A stretch of DNA of 64,000 nucleotides from GCA-016699835 sp964543905 (GTDB lineage Bacteria > Planctomycetota > Phycisphaerae > Phycisphaerales > UBA1924), in assembly GCA_964543905.1 (NCBI GenBank), contig CAZIZO010000006.1, positions 62,001 through 126,000 on the forward strand. The letters run 5' to 3'. The translations under genes and the position numbers were made by a program. A model generated the notes under the pieces. That model had not been told where the DNA came from. It made no database searches and was given only the letters and a program-made list of their open reading frames with translations. Of the stretch, positions 18,288 through 27,246 are shown piece by piece (position 1 is the stretch's first letter; every line of letters starts with the position of its first letter).

Positions 18288-19190
18288 ATGATCGAAACCA
18301 AGCCCACGCCCGCCCGTTCGACGCTTGTGGGTGGTGATTCCCCACGCTTGAGCGTCATTGTTCCCATGTATCAGGAGCAGGCCCGGATCGGCAAGACGCT
18401 GGGCGATCTTGTGCCCTGGCTGGAGTCGCAGCCTTGGGCGTCGGAGGTGCTGCTCATCAACGACGGCTCGAAGGACCAGACGGAGCAGGCGGTGTCGGCG
18501 TGGGTACGCGATCATGCCGTCGGCGCGCTGCGACGCGTTCGGCTCCTGCGGCATGTGCAGAATCAGGGAAAGGGCGCGGCGGTACGCACGGGACTCTCGC
18601 ACGCACGCGGGCAATGGACGCTGATGATGGACGCGGACAACGCGGCGACGATCCGCGAAGTCACAAAGTTGTTTCATCGTTCGGAACAGACGAAGGCGGC
18701 GTTCGTGGTCGGTTCGCGCGTGTCGAAGGACGCGGACGTGAAGACGAGCGCCTCACGGGGCGTGGTGCGGCTGGTGTACATCTCGATCCTCAAGACGCTG
18801 GGCCTGGCGCCCGTCTCGGACACGCAGTGCGGGTTCAAGTTGTATCGCGCGGACGTGGCGCGGGCGGTGGCGGAGCGGGCTCGCGAGAAGGGCTTCGTCT
18901 TCGACATCGAGCACCTGCTCATTGCGCGACAGGCCGGCTTCAAGATTGCGGAGGTCGGCATCAAGTGGGAGCATCAGGAGGGCGGGACGGTGCACCCCAT
19001 TCGCGATGGTCTGCGCATGCTCGCCCGCGCGTTCGCGATCCGCTGGCGGGCGATCATGGAGCGTGGAAAGCCCGTGGCGCCTGCGGCGGCGGTGGTGGAA
19101 CTCAAGCCCACGCCCACGGGCGGTCTTGTGATCGAGGAGATCGGGCAGGCGGTGGGCGTCGCGAGCCTGGCGCCGACGTCACGCGTGTGA
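18288..19190 (+). CDS. Family 2 glycosyltransferase, dolichyl-phosphate-glucose-synthase-like
   Basis: A 300-residue GT-A enzyme. It opens with LSVIVPMYQEQARI, then INDGSKDQT, the nucleotide-binding strand and loop of GT2. The DXD-like motif MMDADNAA and the later SDTQCGFKLY match ALG5/DPG-synthase-type enzymes that transfer a sugar to a polyprenyl phosphate. No transmembrane helices were seen, so the activity is presumably cytosolic at the membrane face. The next gene is a GT87 integral-membrane mannosyl-/arabinosyltransferase-like protein that could use such a polyprenyl-linked donor. That link is inferred from adjacency (39 bp). Confidence 0.88.
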   Translation: MIETKPTPARSTLVGGDSPRLSVIVPMYQEQARIGKTLGDLVPWLESQPWASEVLLINDGSKDQTEQAVSAWVRDHAVGALRRVRLLRHVQNQGKGAAVRTGLSHARGQWTLMMDADNAATIREVTKLFHRSEQTKAAFVVGSRVSKDADVKTSASRGVVRLVYISILKTLGLAPVSDTQCGFKLYRADVARAVAERAREKGFVFDIEHLLIARQAGFKIAEVGIKWEHQEGGTVHPIRDGLRMLARAFAIRWRAIMERGKPVAPAAAVVELKPTPTGGLVIEEIGQAVGVASLAPTSRV

Positions 19191-19229
19191 GCGAGTGATG
19201 GGCACGAGCCGGCCCTATGTTTGTGGCTC

Positions 19230-20525
19230 ATGGGCGATGACCCGCGGCCTCAGCATCGAACGTCCCGCATCCGCGACATGGCGATCATCGCGCTGGGCGT
19301 GGGTGTGCTGGTGTGGTGCGTGCAGACGGGGATTGCCACGTCACTCAAAGAGCGGCTCTTTGATTTCCGATGCTTCTACGACGCGGCGGTGGCGGCGTCG
19401 CGGGACGAGAACATCTACGACGCGGGCACGCGGGGCTATATCTACCCGCCCATGCTGGCGGCGATCATCGAGCCGCTGGGTCGGCTCAGCCTTCGCTCGG
19501 CGGGGATCGTGTGGTCGATCGGGAACGTGCTGCTGATCGCCGCCACGGCGTGGCTCGGCGCGGGCGAGGTGGCACGACGATTCTCGCTCAATCCGACGGC
19601 GACGCAGATCGCGGCGCTCGCCGCCTTCGGCGTGCTCGTCGTTTCCGACAAACTCAACCGCGAACTGAAAGAAGGCAACTGCAACGTGCTGGTCCTCTTG
19701 GGCGTGGTGCTGGCGCTGCGGTGGGTGGGCACGCGGCCGCTCTTGTGCGGGCTGGCGCTCGCGTTTGCGATCCACATCAAGTACCTGCCGCTGGCGTTCG
19801 TGCCGTTGCTGGTGGTGCGCGGATTTTGGCGTGATGCGCTCGCGACGCTCGCGGGCATCGTGGTGCTCGCGCTCCTTCCCGCGCTTCGCTTCGGATGGGA
19901 TCGCAACCTCGAGTACCTTCGGACGGCGCTCACCGGCATGAACCACATGGCCGGCGGATCGGCGGGCGGGAGCCGGGCGAACATCCATCCGCTGGCGTGG
20001 GAGTTCAGCATCTCGATCCCGAGCGCGGCGGCGCGGGCGGTGGAGCGTTCGGGCGTCGATCCTCGCTGGACGTGGATCGCTGCGGGGCTGGTCGCGGCGG
20101 TGGTCTTCGCGGCCGCGTGGTGGATGTACCGGCGCGCGGGGATGGCGATGCTGTGGAGGGACGAGCGCTCGTCGCCTGCGGGCACGGGATCACGCGCGGT
20201 GCTCGCCTTTGAGTGGTGCGGCTTGCTCGCGATGGCGCTGGCGCTGAGCCCGCAGACGGTGGCGCGGCACGCGAACATGGCGCTGCCGCTCGCGATCGTG
20301 GCGGGCGCGGTGGTGCTGCACGGCGTGGGACGCGCGCGGAAGTTGGCCGGCGCGGCGTGCGCGATCCTGTTCGTGGGGCTGACGTTCCCGCCCGGGATTG
20401 ATGCGCTCGACGGCGTGGGCAAGGCGTGGCGCAGCGTGGGCGGGATCTCATGGTGCCTCGTGGCGATGGTGCTGTTGGTGCTGGCGGCCGTGGTTCGGGG
20501 GCGGGGTGGCGCTCGGAGCGAATGA
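19230..20525 (+). CDS. Polytopic membrane glycosyltransferase, GT87/DUF2029 family
   Basis: A 431-residue protein with about ten to twelve hydrophobic helices. The first extracytoplasmic loop holds FRCFYDAAVAASRDENIYD followed by GYIYPPMLA, the D(F)-x-x-Y-A and YPP pattern of GT87 enzymes that take polyprenyl-phosphate sugars. Later loops contain GNCNVLVLLG and AIHIKYLPLAF, also typical of the family. The upstream GT2 gene probably makes its lipid-linked donor. A TTG at 19221 is an alternative start three codons earlier. The acceptor is unknown; a cell-envelope glycan or glycolipid is plausible. Confidence 0.82.
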   Translation: MGDDPRPQHRTSRIRDMAIIALGVGVLVWCVQTGIATSLKERLFDFRCFYDAAVAASRDENIYDAGTRGYIYPPMLAAIIEPLGRLSLRSAGIVWSIGNVLLIAATAWLGAGEVARRFSLNPTATQIAALAAFGVLVVSDKLNRELKEGNCNVLVLLGVVLALRWVGTRPLLCGLALAFAIHIKYLPLAFVPLLVVRGFWRDALATLAGIVVLALLPALRFGWDRNLEYLRTALTGMNHMAGGSAGGSRANIHPLAWEFSISIPSAAARAVERSGVDPRWTWIAAGLVAAVVFAAAWWMYRRAGMAMLWRDERSSPAGTGSRAVLAFEWCGLLAMALALSPQTVARHANMALPLAIVAGAVVLHGVGRARKLAGAACAILFVGLTFPPGIDALDGVGKAWRSVGGISWCLVAMVLLVLAAVVRGRGGARSE

Positions 20526-21040
20526 CGGCCCACGCTGAGCCTCTCCAACCAACGCCCGGAAACGCCGGGTGGCGCAAAGGCTTGGGGATGGTGCTCCCCA
20601 CCACCGGGGTATTTCGCAGGCCCTTGGGTTCCATCGCGACAACAATATCGTGCCCCGCGTCGAGTGCGACCAGGCGTGTGGCGTGCGGCTACGAAGCGTA
20701 CAAGCCATTACGAAGACGCCGAGCGCTCTTTGTCGCTCGTGGTCGTTCGCACGGTGGCGTGGGCGGTTCATGCACTCGGAGCGTGCAGAGCCTCGAGCCG
20801 GTTATGAGGAGATGACGGAGCGGACCGAAGGTTAACCAACGAACTCCGCCGAGAAACGAGCCACGCGCGATCGAGAATTGCCGGTCGCGCACGCACCCTC
20901 CGGTTCGTCGATCAAAGAGCAGTGGCAAGAGCGACGGGGTTCGCCATGTCGTGGCGAGGTGTGACCGAGCGACGCAATCGGCAAAGAGGTTTGCCGGAGC
21001 AAGGCGACCTCGCGAACTTCGGACGGACCTTCAATCACCA
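20526..21040. other. Gene-free interval between convergent genes
   Basis: About 515 bp separate the GT87 stop from the PEP-CTERM-like protein stop. A short stem (CCCGG at 20555-20559 with CCGGG at 20565-20569) just after the GT87 gene might assist termination. Short frames on both strands lack ribosome sites and recognisable content. Nothing else was identified. Confidence 0.4.
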
Positions 21041-21829
21041 TCAACAGCGACGTCGGCGACGGACGGCGAACAGCCCGCCCAGCGCGAGTGCGGTCGCAGT
21101 CCCGGGCGAAGGCACCAAGACCGAAAATCCCACGATCTGATCGGAGAGGTCGATCACGGCTGGGGCCATGCCCGGCAGACGGCTCACGCTCCAGTCAATA
21201 AAATACTCTGAGGGATCAGCGCCCGGCGTGAGCGTATAACTCACCTCGCCCCATCCTGAGTTGGCTTGGGGAATCGTCAAGTGGAAGCGATAATCCACCG
21301 CCGCGAGAACCACGGTCCCAAATACCGGATCGTCCCGCAGCAGCAGCCTCGTGAAGTCGCAACTTTCGCCCACGTATCCGGGTCTGGCCGAGCCACGCCG
21401 GAGTTCATCCGGAGGTGGACTGTACGTGCCCACCTCGCACTGCACGGCACCACGGAAGCGTCCGCTCATGCCCATGACCGAAACCACATCCGAACCACCG
21501 GCGAACCCAATGACCGTCGCTTGCTGGAATGATCGCGGATCCCCGGGAGCAACACGCTCGTCGATATCGCCATACCCATCTGCATCAAAATCCCTATAGT
21601 TGTCAAGGGAGGTCACTGGAACAGCCAACTGGCTGCCGTTGTTCGTGGCGAAGTTCAAACTGTTTATTGAGTACTCAAGAAACCAAGACGAGTTCTCGAC
21701 CGTCGCTATATCATGATCATGCCTTGCATGCTGGGGACTTGAAGGCGATCCAACCCGAAAAACGACCGAACCGTGGGCCGCGAATACGGGGGCCATCGCT
21801 AAGAAAACAGCAACCGCGTTTCGAAGCAT
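21041..21829 (-). CDS. Exported protein with PEP-CTERM-like sorting tail
   Basis: A 262-residue protein. The signal peptide (residues 1-20, AVFLAMAPVFAAHGS) is followed by a beta-rich domain. A tripartite end matches exosortase substrates: the motif VPSPG, a short hydrophobic helix ATALALGGLFAV, and a basic tail RRRRRC. Planctomycete versions usually read PEP or PSP. A calcium-loop-like DFDADGYGDIDE occurs at about residue 80. GGAGA sits six bases before ATG 21829 and decides the start; two upstream in-frame starts lack this. Its function is unknown. It is predicted to be processed and anchored at the envelope by an exosortase encoded elsewhere. Confidence 0.78.
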   Translation of the reverse strand: MLRNAVAVFLAMAPVFAAHGSVVFRVGSPSSPQHARHDHDIATVENSSWFLEYSINSLNFATNNGSQLAVPVTSLDNYRDFDADGYGDIDERVAPGDPRSFQQATVIGFAGGSDVVSVMGMSGRFRGAVQCEVGTYSPPPDELRRGSARPGYVGESCDFTRLLLRDDPVFGTVVLAAVDYRFHLTIPQANSGWGEVSYTLTPGADPSEYFIDWSVSRLPGMAPAVIDLSDQIVGFSVLVPSPGTATALALGGLFAVRRRRRC

Positions 21830-22178
21830 CTTGTCTCTCCATTCATGCATACAACTCGATCGTACTTCGAAGGCAATAAATACCACAAGCCCCGAGTGCT
21901 GTCAACGTGCGGTGGGGTTAATTTTGGATGAAAAGGCATACCGATCTCATACTTTCCACATGTTGTTGACGGGCGCTGGAAAGGAGTGCGATCCCCGGCT
22001 CGCTCCGTTCGTGATCCTGCACGTGCCGAGTGGAGTTTCGCCCAAAGGAAGTGTTCTATTGGACCTTCGCAGGGCGTTGAACCATACCCGAGTGGGCACG
22101 GTGTGAGGCTCGTTCGCGGCGTGTCGTCGAGAGGCCCAGGGAGGAGCCACGGGGGCGTGGCACCGACAACGCGTTGAT

Positions 22179-22226
22179 CCGTGCCACCGAGGAAGCCGCC
22201 AAAGCCCGGCTTCCTCGGTGGCACGG
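22179..22226. repeat. 20-bp perfect inverted repeat (hairpin element)
   Basis: Arms at 22179-22198 and 22207-22226 are exact reverse complements, with an 8-base loop (CCAAAGCC). The arm contains the GGTGGCAC core that also starts the carB-internal element at 57953 and, as its complement, ends the element upstream of prfB. This suggests one family of mobile or expanded palindromic repeats. Confidence 0.8.
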
Positions 22227-22426
22227 GTCGTCGTGTGCTCGGTGCCACGCTCTCGGATGCAAGAAAAGTGGAGGCCAACGACGACCCCGTGCGAATCGAC
22301 CCCCGCGCCCCTCCGCGAATCTCCGCCCCCTCCGCGTTCTCCTCGCGATGGGCCACGTTTTCTCGGCCCGCCACCCTCCAATCATGCGGCACCGGCGTTC
22401 GCTCGGGCGAGTTTTCCTTCGAGTAC

Positions 22427-22552
22427 GTGGGCACCGAGACGAGGACGGTGCCCTCGTCGGGCTTGTAAGTGGGCACCGAGCGAAGGACAAAGCCCTCGTC
22501 GGGCTTCTACGTGGGCACGGCGCGGAGGGGAGAGGGCTTTGAGGAGGGCACA
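22427..22552. repeat. Three tandem 42-bp units
   Basis: Units 22427-22468, 22469-22510 and 22511-22552 each begin GTGGGCAC. The first two are nearly identical over their ends, and the third has diverged. The period is 42 bp (14 codons), but no convincing gene covers them. Units are contiguous, without spacers, so this is not a CRISPR array. Confidence 0.7.
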
Positions 22553-22999
22553 ACGCCCGCTTCCCACACCAGCGACGCCACCGGAACGAGGGCCTCGCGC
22601 ACGTCCGGCGTTGACGACGGCGTCGCCCCGTGCTCGCCGCACGCCTCCGCACTTCGCGTGGGCTTGGCGCGCCGCGCTTGGTTCGCGGCGTGAACGCGCG
22701 GCGACGCGCGGGGCCGATGGGTCCGCATGACCGGAGGCGAAAGGGACCAATGCCCCAGGGGACACGTTGACCCATGGCCCAATCAAGCCGGAGTCGCGGG
22801 GAGCGTGCTCTGCCCCTGGCCCCTTGGCTCTTTGGCATCTGGGCCTTGGAGCCGCGGTCCTTTGGCTCCTCCTCCGCACCTTCGCCTTCACCCACCCACC
22901 ATCCCTACACTCTTTCCCCGCAAAATCGCGGGATCGGTCCACCGCGTGCCACGGATCGACATCACAAGCGCACGGCCTCGACAGTCACTGGACGCACTC

Positions 23000-24448
23000 A
23001 TGCAACCCGGATCCGACACGCCCGCCACCCCCGCGACCCCCGCGGCCCCCACCTCCCCCACCACTTCTCCGTCGCCCAAGCCCAGCGGGACGGACTTCAC
23101 CGCGGAGATGAACGCCGAGATTGACGCGGCGATGAAGGCGATGGAGGCCGAGGGGATGGGCGTACCCGGAGGGGCGGCCGTGGCCGCCAAGCCCGCGGTC
23201 AAGCCCTCGGCGCCCGCGGCGATCCGCGGCCCGCGCGTCGTGCAGGCCGGTCGCGAGCACCGCACGGGCACGGTCGTGACCGTCGGCCCCACCGACATCT
23301 TCATCGAGTTCGGGCCCAAGGAACTCGGCATCCTCCCCCGCATCCAGTTCCCCGAGGATCAACTCCCCGAGAAGAACAGCAAGATCGAGGTCGTGATCGA
23401 CAAGTTCGAGGCGAGCGAGGGCATCTTTGTGTGCTCGCGTCCGGGCGTGGTGCAGAAGGCGGACTGGGAGAAACTGGAGCCCGGGCAGGTCGTCGAGGCG
23501 CTCGTGACGGGCGTGGCGACCAAGGACAACAAGCAGGTCGGTCTGGAACTGACCGTGGCGAACCACCACGCCTTCATGCCGGCGGGACAGGTCGCGCTGG
23601 ATCGCATCCCGGACTTCAGCGTGTTCGTGGGCGAGAAACTCAAGTGCACGGTGACGCGCGTGGACCGCTTCGGGAAGGGCAACATCGTGCTCTCGCGGCG
23701 CGACATCCTCGAGGCCGAGCGCAAGGAGAACGCGGCGAAGATCAAGGCGAGCCTTGCGGAAGGTCAAACGCTCGAAGGGACCGTGCGCAAGATCATGCCC
23801 TTCGGCGCGTTCGTGGACATCGGCGGCGTCGACGGGCTGGTGCACATCTCCGACCTCTCGTACGACCGCATGGGCTTTGGCGAGAAGGCCGTCGAGAAGC
23901 ACATCAAGGAAGGGCAGCGGGTCACGGTCCGCGTGCTGAAGATTGATCCGGAGAACGACCGCATCTCGCTGGGCATCAAGCAGGTGATGGGCGACCCCTT
24001 CGCGCAGGCCTCGAACACGATCACCGAGGGCGCGGAAGTGACGGGCAAGGTGACGAAGATCGCCGAGTTCGGCGCGTTCTGCGAGATCGCCCCGGGCGTC
24101 GAGGGGCTGATCCACATCAGCGAACTGGACCACAAGCGCGTGGCGAAGGTCGAGGACGTGCTCAAGCCCGACGAGGTCGTGCAGGTCAAGGTTTTGAAGA
24201 TCGATCAGGCCAACCGGCGCGTGTCGCTGAGCATCAAGGCGCTCAAGCCCATGCCCGAGGCACCGACCCCCGGCGAGGGCGGCGGCCCCGGAGGGGGCAA
24301 GGGTGGCAAGGGTGGCCCGGGCGGGCGCGGAGGCATGAAGGATAAGTTCGGTGGGAAGACCGCCGAGGAAATCCTGAAAGTCACCCCCGAACTGCGTCGC
24401 TTGCGTGAGAAGTTCAAGAAGGTACAGTTCAAAGGCGGGTTGGGCTGA
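23000..24448 (+). CDS. S1 RNA-binding domain protein (30S ribosomal protein S1-like)
   Basis: A 482-residue protein with four S1/OB-fold repeats. Two weaker N-terminal copies lie at about residues 90-160 and 165-245, and two canonical copies at about 255-335 (GTVRKIMPFGAFVDIGGVDG, then GLVHISDLS) and 345-415 (GKVTKIAEFGAFCEIAPGVE, then GLIHISELD). A Pro/Thr-rich N-terminal leader and a Gly/Lys-rich C-terminal linker flank them, as in planctomycete S1 homologues. It probably binds mRNA on the ribosome or acts as an S1-like translation/RNA-decay factor. ATG 23000 starts at a natural domain edge; upstream frame is repeat-derived. A strong intrinsic terminator follows. Confidence 0.88.
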   Translation: MQPGSDTPATPATPAAPTSPTTSPSPKPSGTDFTAEMNAEIDAAMKAMEAEGMGVPGGAAVAAKPAVKPSAPAAIRGPRVVQAGREHRTGTVVTVGPTDIFIEFGPKELGILPRIQFPEDQLPEKNSKIEVVIDKFEASEGIFVCSRPGVVQKADWEKLEPGQVVEALVTGVATKDNKQVGLELTVANHHAFMPAGQVALDRIPDFSVFVGEKLKCTVTRVDRFGKGNIVLSRRDILEAERKENAAKIKASLAEGQTLEGTVRKIMPFGAFVDIGGVDGLVHISDLSYDRMGFGEKAVEKHIKEGQRVTVRVLKIDPENDRISLGIKQVMGDPFAQASNTITEGAEVTGKVTKIAEFGAFCEIAPGVEGLIHISELDHKRVAKVEDVLKPDEVVQVKVLKIDQANRRVSLSIKALKPMPEAPTPGEGGGPGGGKGGKGGPGGRGGMKDKFGGKTAEEILKVTPELRRLREKFKKVQFKGGLG

Positions 24449-24505
24449 TCCGGTCGTAATTGCCCTGCGTGGATGTCCGGGGCGGCGAGAACGAGTGACT
24501 CCGAT

Positions 24506-24536
24506 CGCGGCGGCCAAGTGGCCGCCGCGTTTGTTT
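24506..24536 (+). terminator. Intrinsic terminator after the S1-domain gene
   Basis: An 11-bp perfect stem CGCGGCGGCCA (24506-24516) / TGGCCGCCGCG (24519-24529) is followed by TTTGTTT. It lies 57 bp beyond the stop codon and 15 bp before the DUF971 gene, separating the two transcripts. Confidence 0.85.
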
Positions 24537-24550
24537 GATATCCTTGCGCC

Positions 24551-24901
24551 ATGTCCCCGAGCCGACTCGACCTGAAGAAAGACCGAGGCCTCACGATCGA
24601 GTGGGACGACGGCACGACGTCGTACTACTCCATCGCCTACCTGCGGAAGATGTCGCCCTCGGCGGACATGCGGCAACTGCGGGAGGAGATGGCGCGGAAT
24701 CCGCTTACGGTGCTGCCGGCGTCCGCGGGCGCTCGCGCGAGCGAGATCGTGGCGACCGACGCTGAACTGGTCGGCAACTATGGGCTCAAGATCGTGTTCT
24801 CCGACGGGCACAACACCGGGATCTACTCGTGGACGTACCTGCGCGAGATCGACCCGCAATCGTCCGCGCCCTCGCCCCCACCCCCACCCCGCGCCGAGTA
24901 A
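24551..24901 (+). CDS. DUF971 family protein
   Basis: A 116-residue protein of the DUF971 family, which is related to the N-terminal domain of gamma-butyrobetaine hydroxylase. Characteristic features are the early LTIEWDDGTTSYYSI, then YLRKMSP, and the C-terminal GLKIVFSDGHNTGIYSW leading into TYLREI. The family is linked to iron-sulfur cluster or ApbC-associated functions in some bacteria, but the role is not established. A Pro-rich tail of about 15 residues ends the protein. Its TAA stop (24899-24901) directly abuts the recG ATG, so the two genes form an operon. Confidence 0.88.
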   Translation: MSPSRLDLKKDRGLTIEWDDGTTSYYSIAYLRKMSPSADMRQLREEMARNPLTVLPASAGARASEIVATDAELVGNYGLKIVFSDGHNTGIYSWTYLREIDPQSSAPSPPPPPRAE

Positions 24902-27064
24902 ATGCTCTACGCTCTCCGCGTGGGCACGCCCTCCGACATCACGCTCTCGACGCGGATCTCGCACGTGCCGGGCGTGACGGAGAAGGCCGCGCTGGACCTG
25001 CGCACGCTCGGGATCACCAAACTTGGGCATCTGATCGCGCACCTGCCGGCGCGATTCGAACGGCAGTCGGCGGAGTGCAGCATCAAGGACCTCGTGGAGG
25101 GGCAGATCGGGTCCGCCCGTGGGGAGGTGACGGCGACGCGGCCGGTGCGAGGGCGCAAGTTGAGGTTTGAGGCGGTGCTGGTCGATGCGAGCGGGCGGCT
25201 GGACCTGGTGTGGTTCAACCTGCCGTACGTGCAGAAGCAGATCCACCCCGGGATGCGTCTCTGGGTGCAGGGCAAGTTGGTGATGCACAACCACTATCCG
25301 CAGATGGCAAACCCCAAGTTTGAGGTGATCAAGGAGGGAGCGAGCGAGCCGGGACGGCGCGATGAGCGGCTGCGGCCGGTGTATCCGGGGACCGAGCAGA
25401 TGAGCAGCGTGCGGCTGGAGCGGATCATGGCGAAGGTGCTGCCGATCGCGTTGCCGCTGGTGGAGGATCACCTCCCCGAGTCGTACTGCCGGGATCGGAA
25501 CATGCCGACGCTGCGTGAGGCGTATCGCATGCAGCACGCGCCGACGAGCGAGGAGGAGGTGCGTGCGAGCCGGCGGCGCTTGGCGTACGACGAGTTGCTG
25601 CTGCTGCAACTGGGCGTTCACATGAAGCGGGCGCACCTTCGGCGGGTGCTCAAGTCGCCCGCGCTGCGGTGGACGGGCGCGATCGATTCGCACATCCGGG
25701 AGCGATTCCCGTTCCAGATGACGCCCGAGCAGGATGAGGTGATCGAGGATCTGGTCAGGGACCTGTCGAGCGATCGCCCGACAAATCGACTGATCCAGGG
25801 CGACGTGGGAAGCGGGAAGACGGCGGTGGCGACGTACGCGATGCTGATGGCGGTGGCGAGCCGGCATCAGGCGCTGCTGATGGCTCCAACGGAAATCCTG
25901 GCGGAGCAGCATTTCGCCGGGATATCGGGCATCCTGCGCGACTCTCGCGTGAGCGTGCGCCTGCTCACGGGCGCGACGCCCGATCGGGAGCGCTCGGCGA
26001 TGCTGGAAGATCTGGCGGCTGGAAAGGTCGATGTGCTGATCGGGACGCACGCGCTGCTGAATGAGGGCGTGCGATTCAAGTCGCTGGCGGTCGCGATCAT
26101 CGACGAGCAGCACCGATTCGGCGTGGGACAGCGGGCGAGGTTGCGTGAGAAGAGCACGGCCCGGGTGCAAGGCTCCGGTGATGGAGGCCAGGACCCCCCG
26201 CACGCTCACGAGCGCACGCCGCACGTGATCGTGATGACGGCGACGCCGATCCCGCGCACGATGGCGATCACGCTGTTTGGCGATCTGGACATCTCGACGA
26301 TCCGCGGGCTGCCGCCGGGTCGGAAGGCGATTCGGACTGCGTTGATCCCGCCGGATCGGCGGGACGAGGTTTACGAGCGGATGGACGCGCGGATCGCGGA
26401 TGGGGAACAGGCGTACGTGGTCGTGCCGGTGATCGAACCGATCAAGGACGAGCCGCAGGTGCAGAGCGTTCGCGCCATGCGGACGCAGTTGGAGCAGACG
26501 CTTCTCCCCGGGCGACGTATTGAGGAGATGCACGGCGAACTCGACCGGGAGACGCGCGATGAGGTGATGAGGAAGTTCCGGGCTGGCGAGATCGACGTGC
26601 TGCTCGCGACGACGATCATCGAGGTGGGCGTGGACGTCCCGAACGCGACGATGATGGTGATCGAGAACGCGGAACGCTTTGGATTGGCGCAGATGCATCA
26701 ACTTCGCGGGCGCGTGGGGCGTGGGTCGAGGGAGTCGGCGTGCGTGCTCATCGCGGACCCGACGGATGACCTGGCTCGTGCGCGACTGGCCGTGCCTGTG
26801 CAGACGGGTGACGGATTTGCGCTGGCCGAGAAGGACCTTGAACTGCGTGGGCCGGGCGAGGTGTTCGGGCTGAAGCAGTCGGGCCTGCCGCCATTCAAGG
26901 TGGCGGACTTGATGCGGGATCGGGAGTTGCTTGCGTTGGCACGACGCGACGCGGCGGCGTGGATCGAGCGCTCGCCGGCGCTCGAATCGGCGGAAGAAAA
27001 GACTCTGCTCCGGCGGCTGCTGAAGACGTACGGGCATGCGCTGGCGTTGGGTGACGTGGGGTGA
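24902..27064 (+). CDS. recG: ATP-dependent DNA helicase RecG
   Basis: Remodels stalled forks and Holliday junctions. The protein is 720 residues. An N-terminal wedge/OB domain spans about 60-160 and includes RFEAVLVDASGRLDLVWFN. Helicase motif I GDVGSGKTAVA is at about 300-310, the family-specific DEQH box in AIIDEQHRFGVGQR at about 398, motif III MTATPIPRTMA at about 440, and motif VI QLRGRVGRG near 600. A short insertion after the DEQH motif (GSGDGGQDPPHAHERTPH) lengthens the loop before motif III. ATG 24902 directly follows the preceding stop, implying translational coupling with the DUF971 gene. Confidence 0.95.
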   Translation: MLYALRVGTPSDITLSTRISHVPGVTEKAALDLRTLGITKLGHLIAHLPARFERQSAECSIKDLVEGQIGSARGEVTATRPVRGRKLRFEAVLVDASGRLDLVWFNLPYVQKQIHPGMRLWVQGKLVMHNHYPQMANPKFEVIKEGASEPGRRDERLRPVYPGTEQMSSVRLERIMAKVLPIALPLVEDHLPESYCRDRNMPTLREAYRMQHAPTSEEEVRASRRRLAYDELLLLQLGVHMKRAHLRRVLKSPALRWTGAIDSHIRERFPFQMTPEQDEVIEDLVRDLSSDRPTNRLIQGDVGSGKTAVATYAMLMAVASRHQALLMAPTEILAEQHFAGISGILRDSRVSVRLLTGATPDRERSAMLEDLAAGKVDVLIGTHALLNEGVRFKSLAVAIIDEQHRFGVGQRARLREKSTARVQGSGDGGQDPPHAHERTPHVIVMTATPIPRTMAITLFGDLDISTIRGLPPGRKAIRTALIPPDRRDEVYERMDARIADGEQAYVVVPVIEPIKDEPQVQSVRAMRTQLEQTLLPGRRIEEMHGELDRETRDEVMRKFRAGEIDVLLATTIIEVGVDVPNATMMVIENAERFGLAQMHQLRGRVGRGSRESACVLIADPTDDLARARLAVPVQTGDGFALAEKDLELRGPGEVFGLKQSGLPPFKVADLMRDRELLALARRDAAAWIERSPALESAEEKTLLRRLLKTYGHALALGDVG

Positions 27065-27246
27065 GGTGGGGTGAGGGCAGCGCCGCCCGAACGGGGACGA
27101 CGAGGTCGAGAGGGTGACCAATGTAACTGATACATCGGCGAGCGGGTTTCTGTAGCGTGGCGGTTTATGGCCTCGTTGGATGGAACCTATGATGAGTGTT
27201 TGAACCCGAATCTTCGGGCCGTTTGCCCCCCAGGACCTTGCCGAGC

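Larger units (their letters stand above)
21830..22999. other. 1.17-kb gene-free region with palindromic and tandem repeats
   Basis: The left end (about 21880-21990) is relatively AT-rich and may hold the divergent promoters. The middle carries a perfect 20-bp inverted repeat (22179-22226) and three 42-bp tandem units (22427-22552). The right part, 22700-22999, precedes the S1-domain gene. Several long open frames cross the region on both strands, but they have no ribosome sites or recognisable domains, and their low-complexity Arg/Pro/Ala content is typical of non-coding high-GC DNA. Confidence 0.6.

Noticed and set aside
22427..22552. Possible CRISPR array
   Set aside because: The 42-bp units are contiguous with no unique spacers and no cas genes are nearby.
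22985..27121. 1378-codon open frame on the minus strand, opposite the S1-domain, DUF971 and recG genes
   Set aside because: It mirrors three well-supported plus-strand genes and crosses their boundaries; its Arg/His/Leu-rich composition is typical of antisense frames in high-GC DNA.
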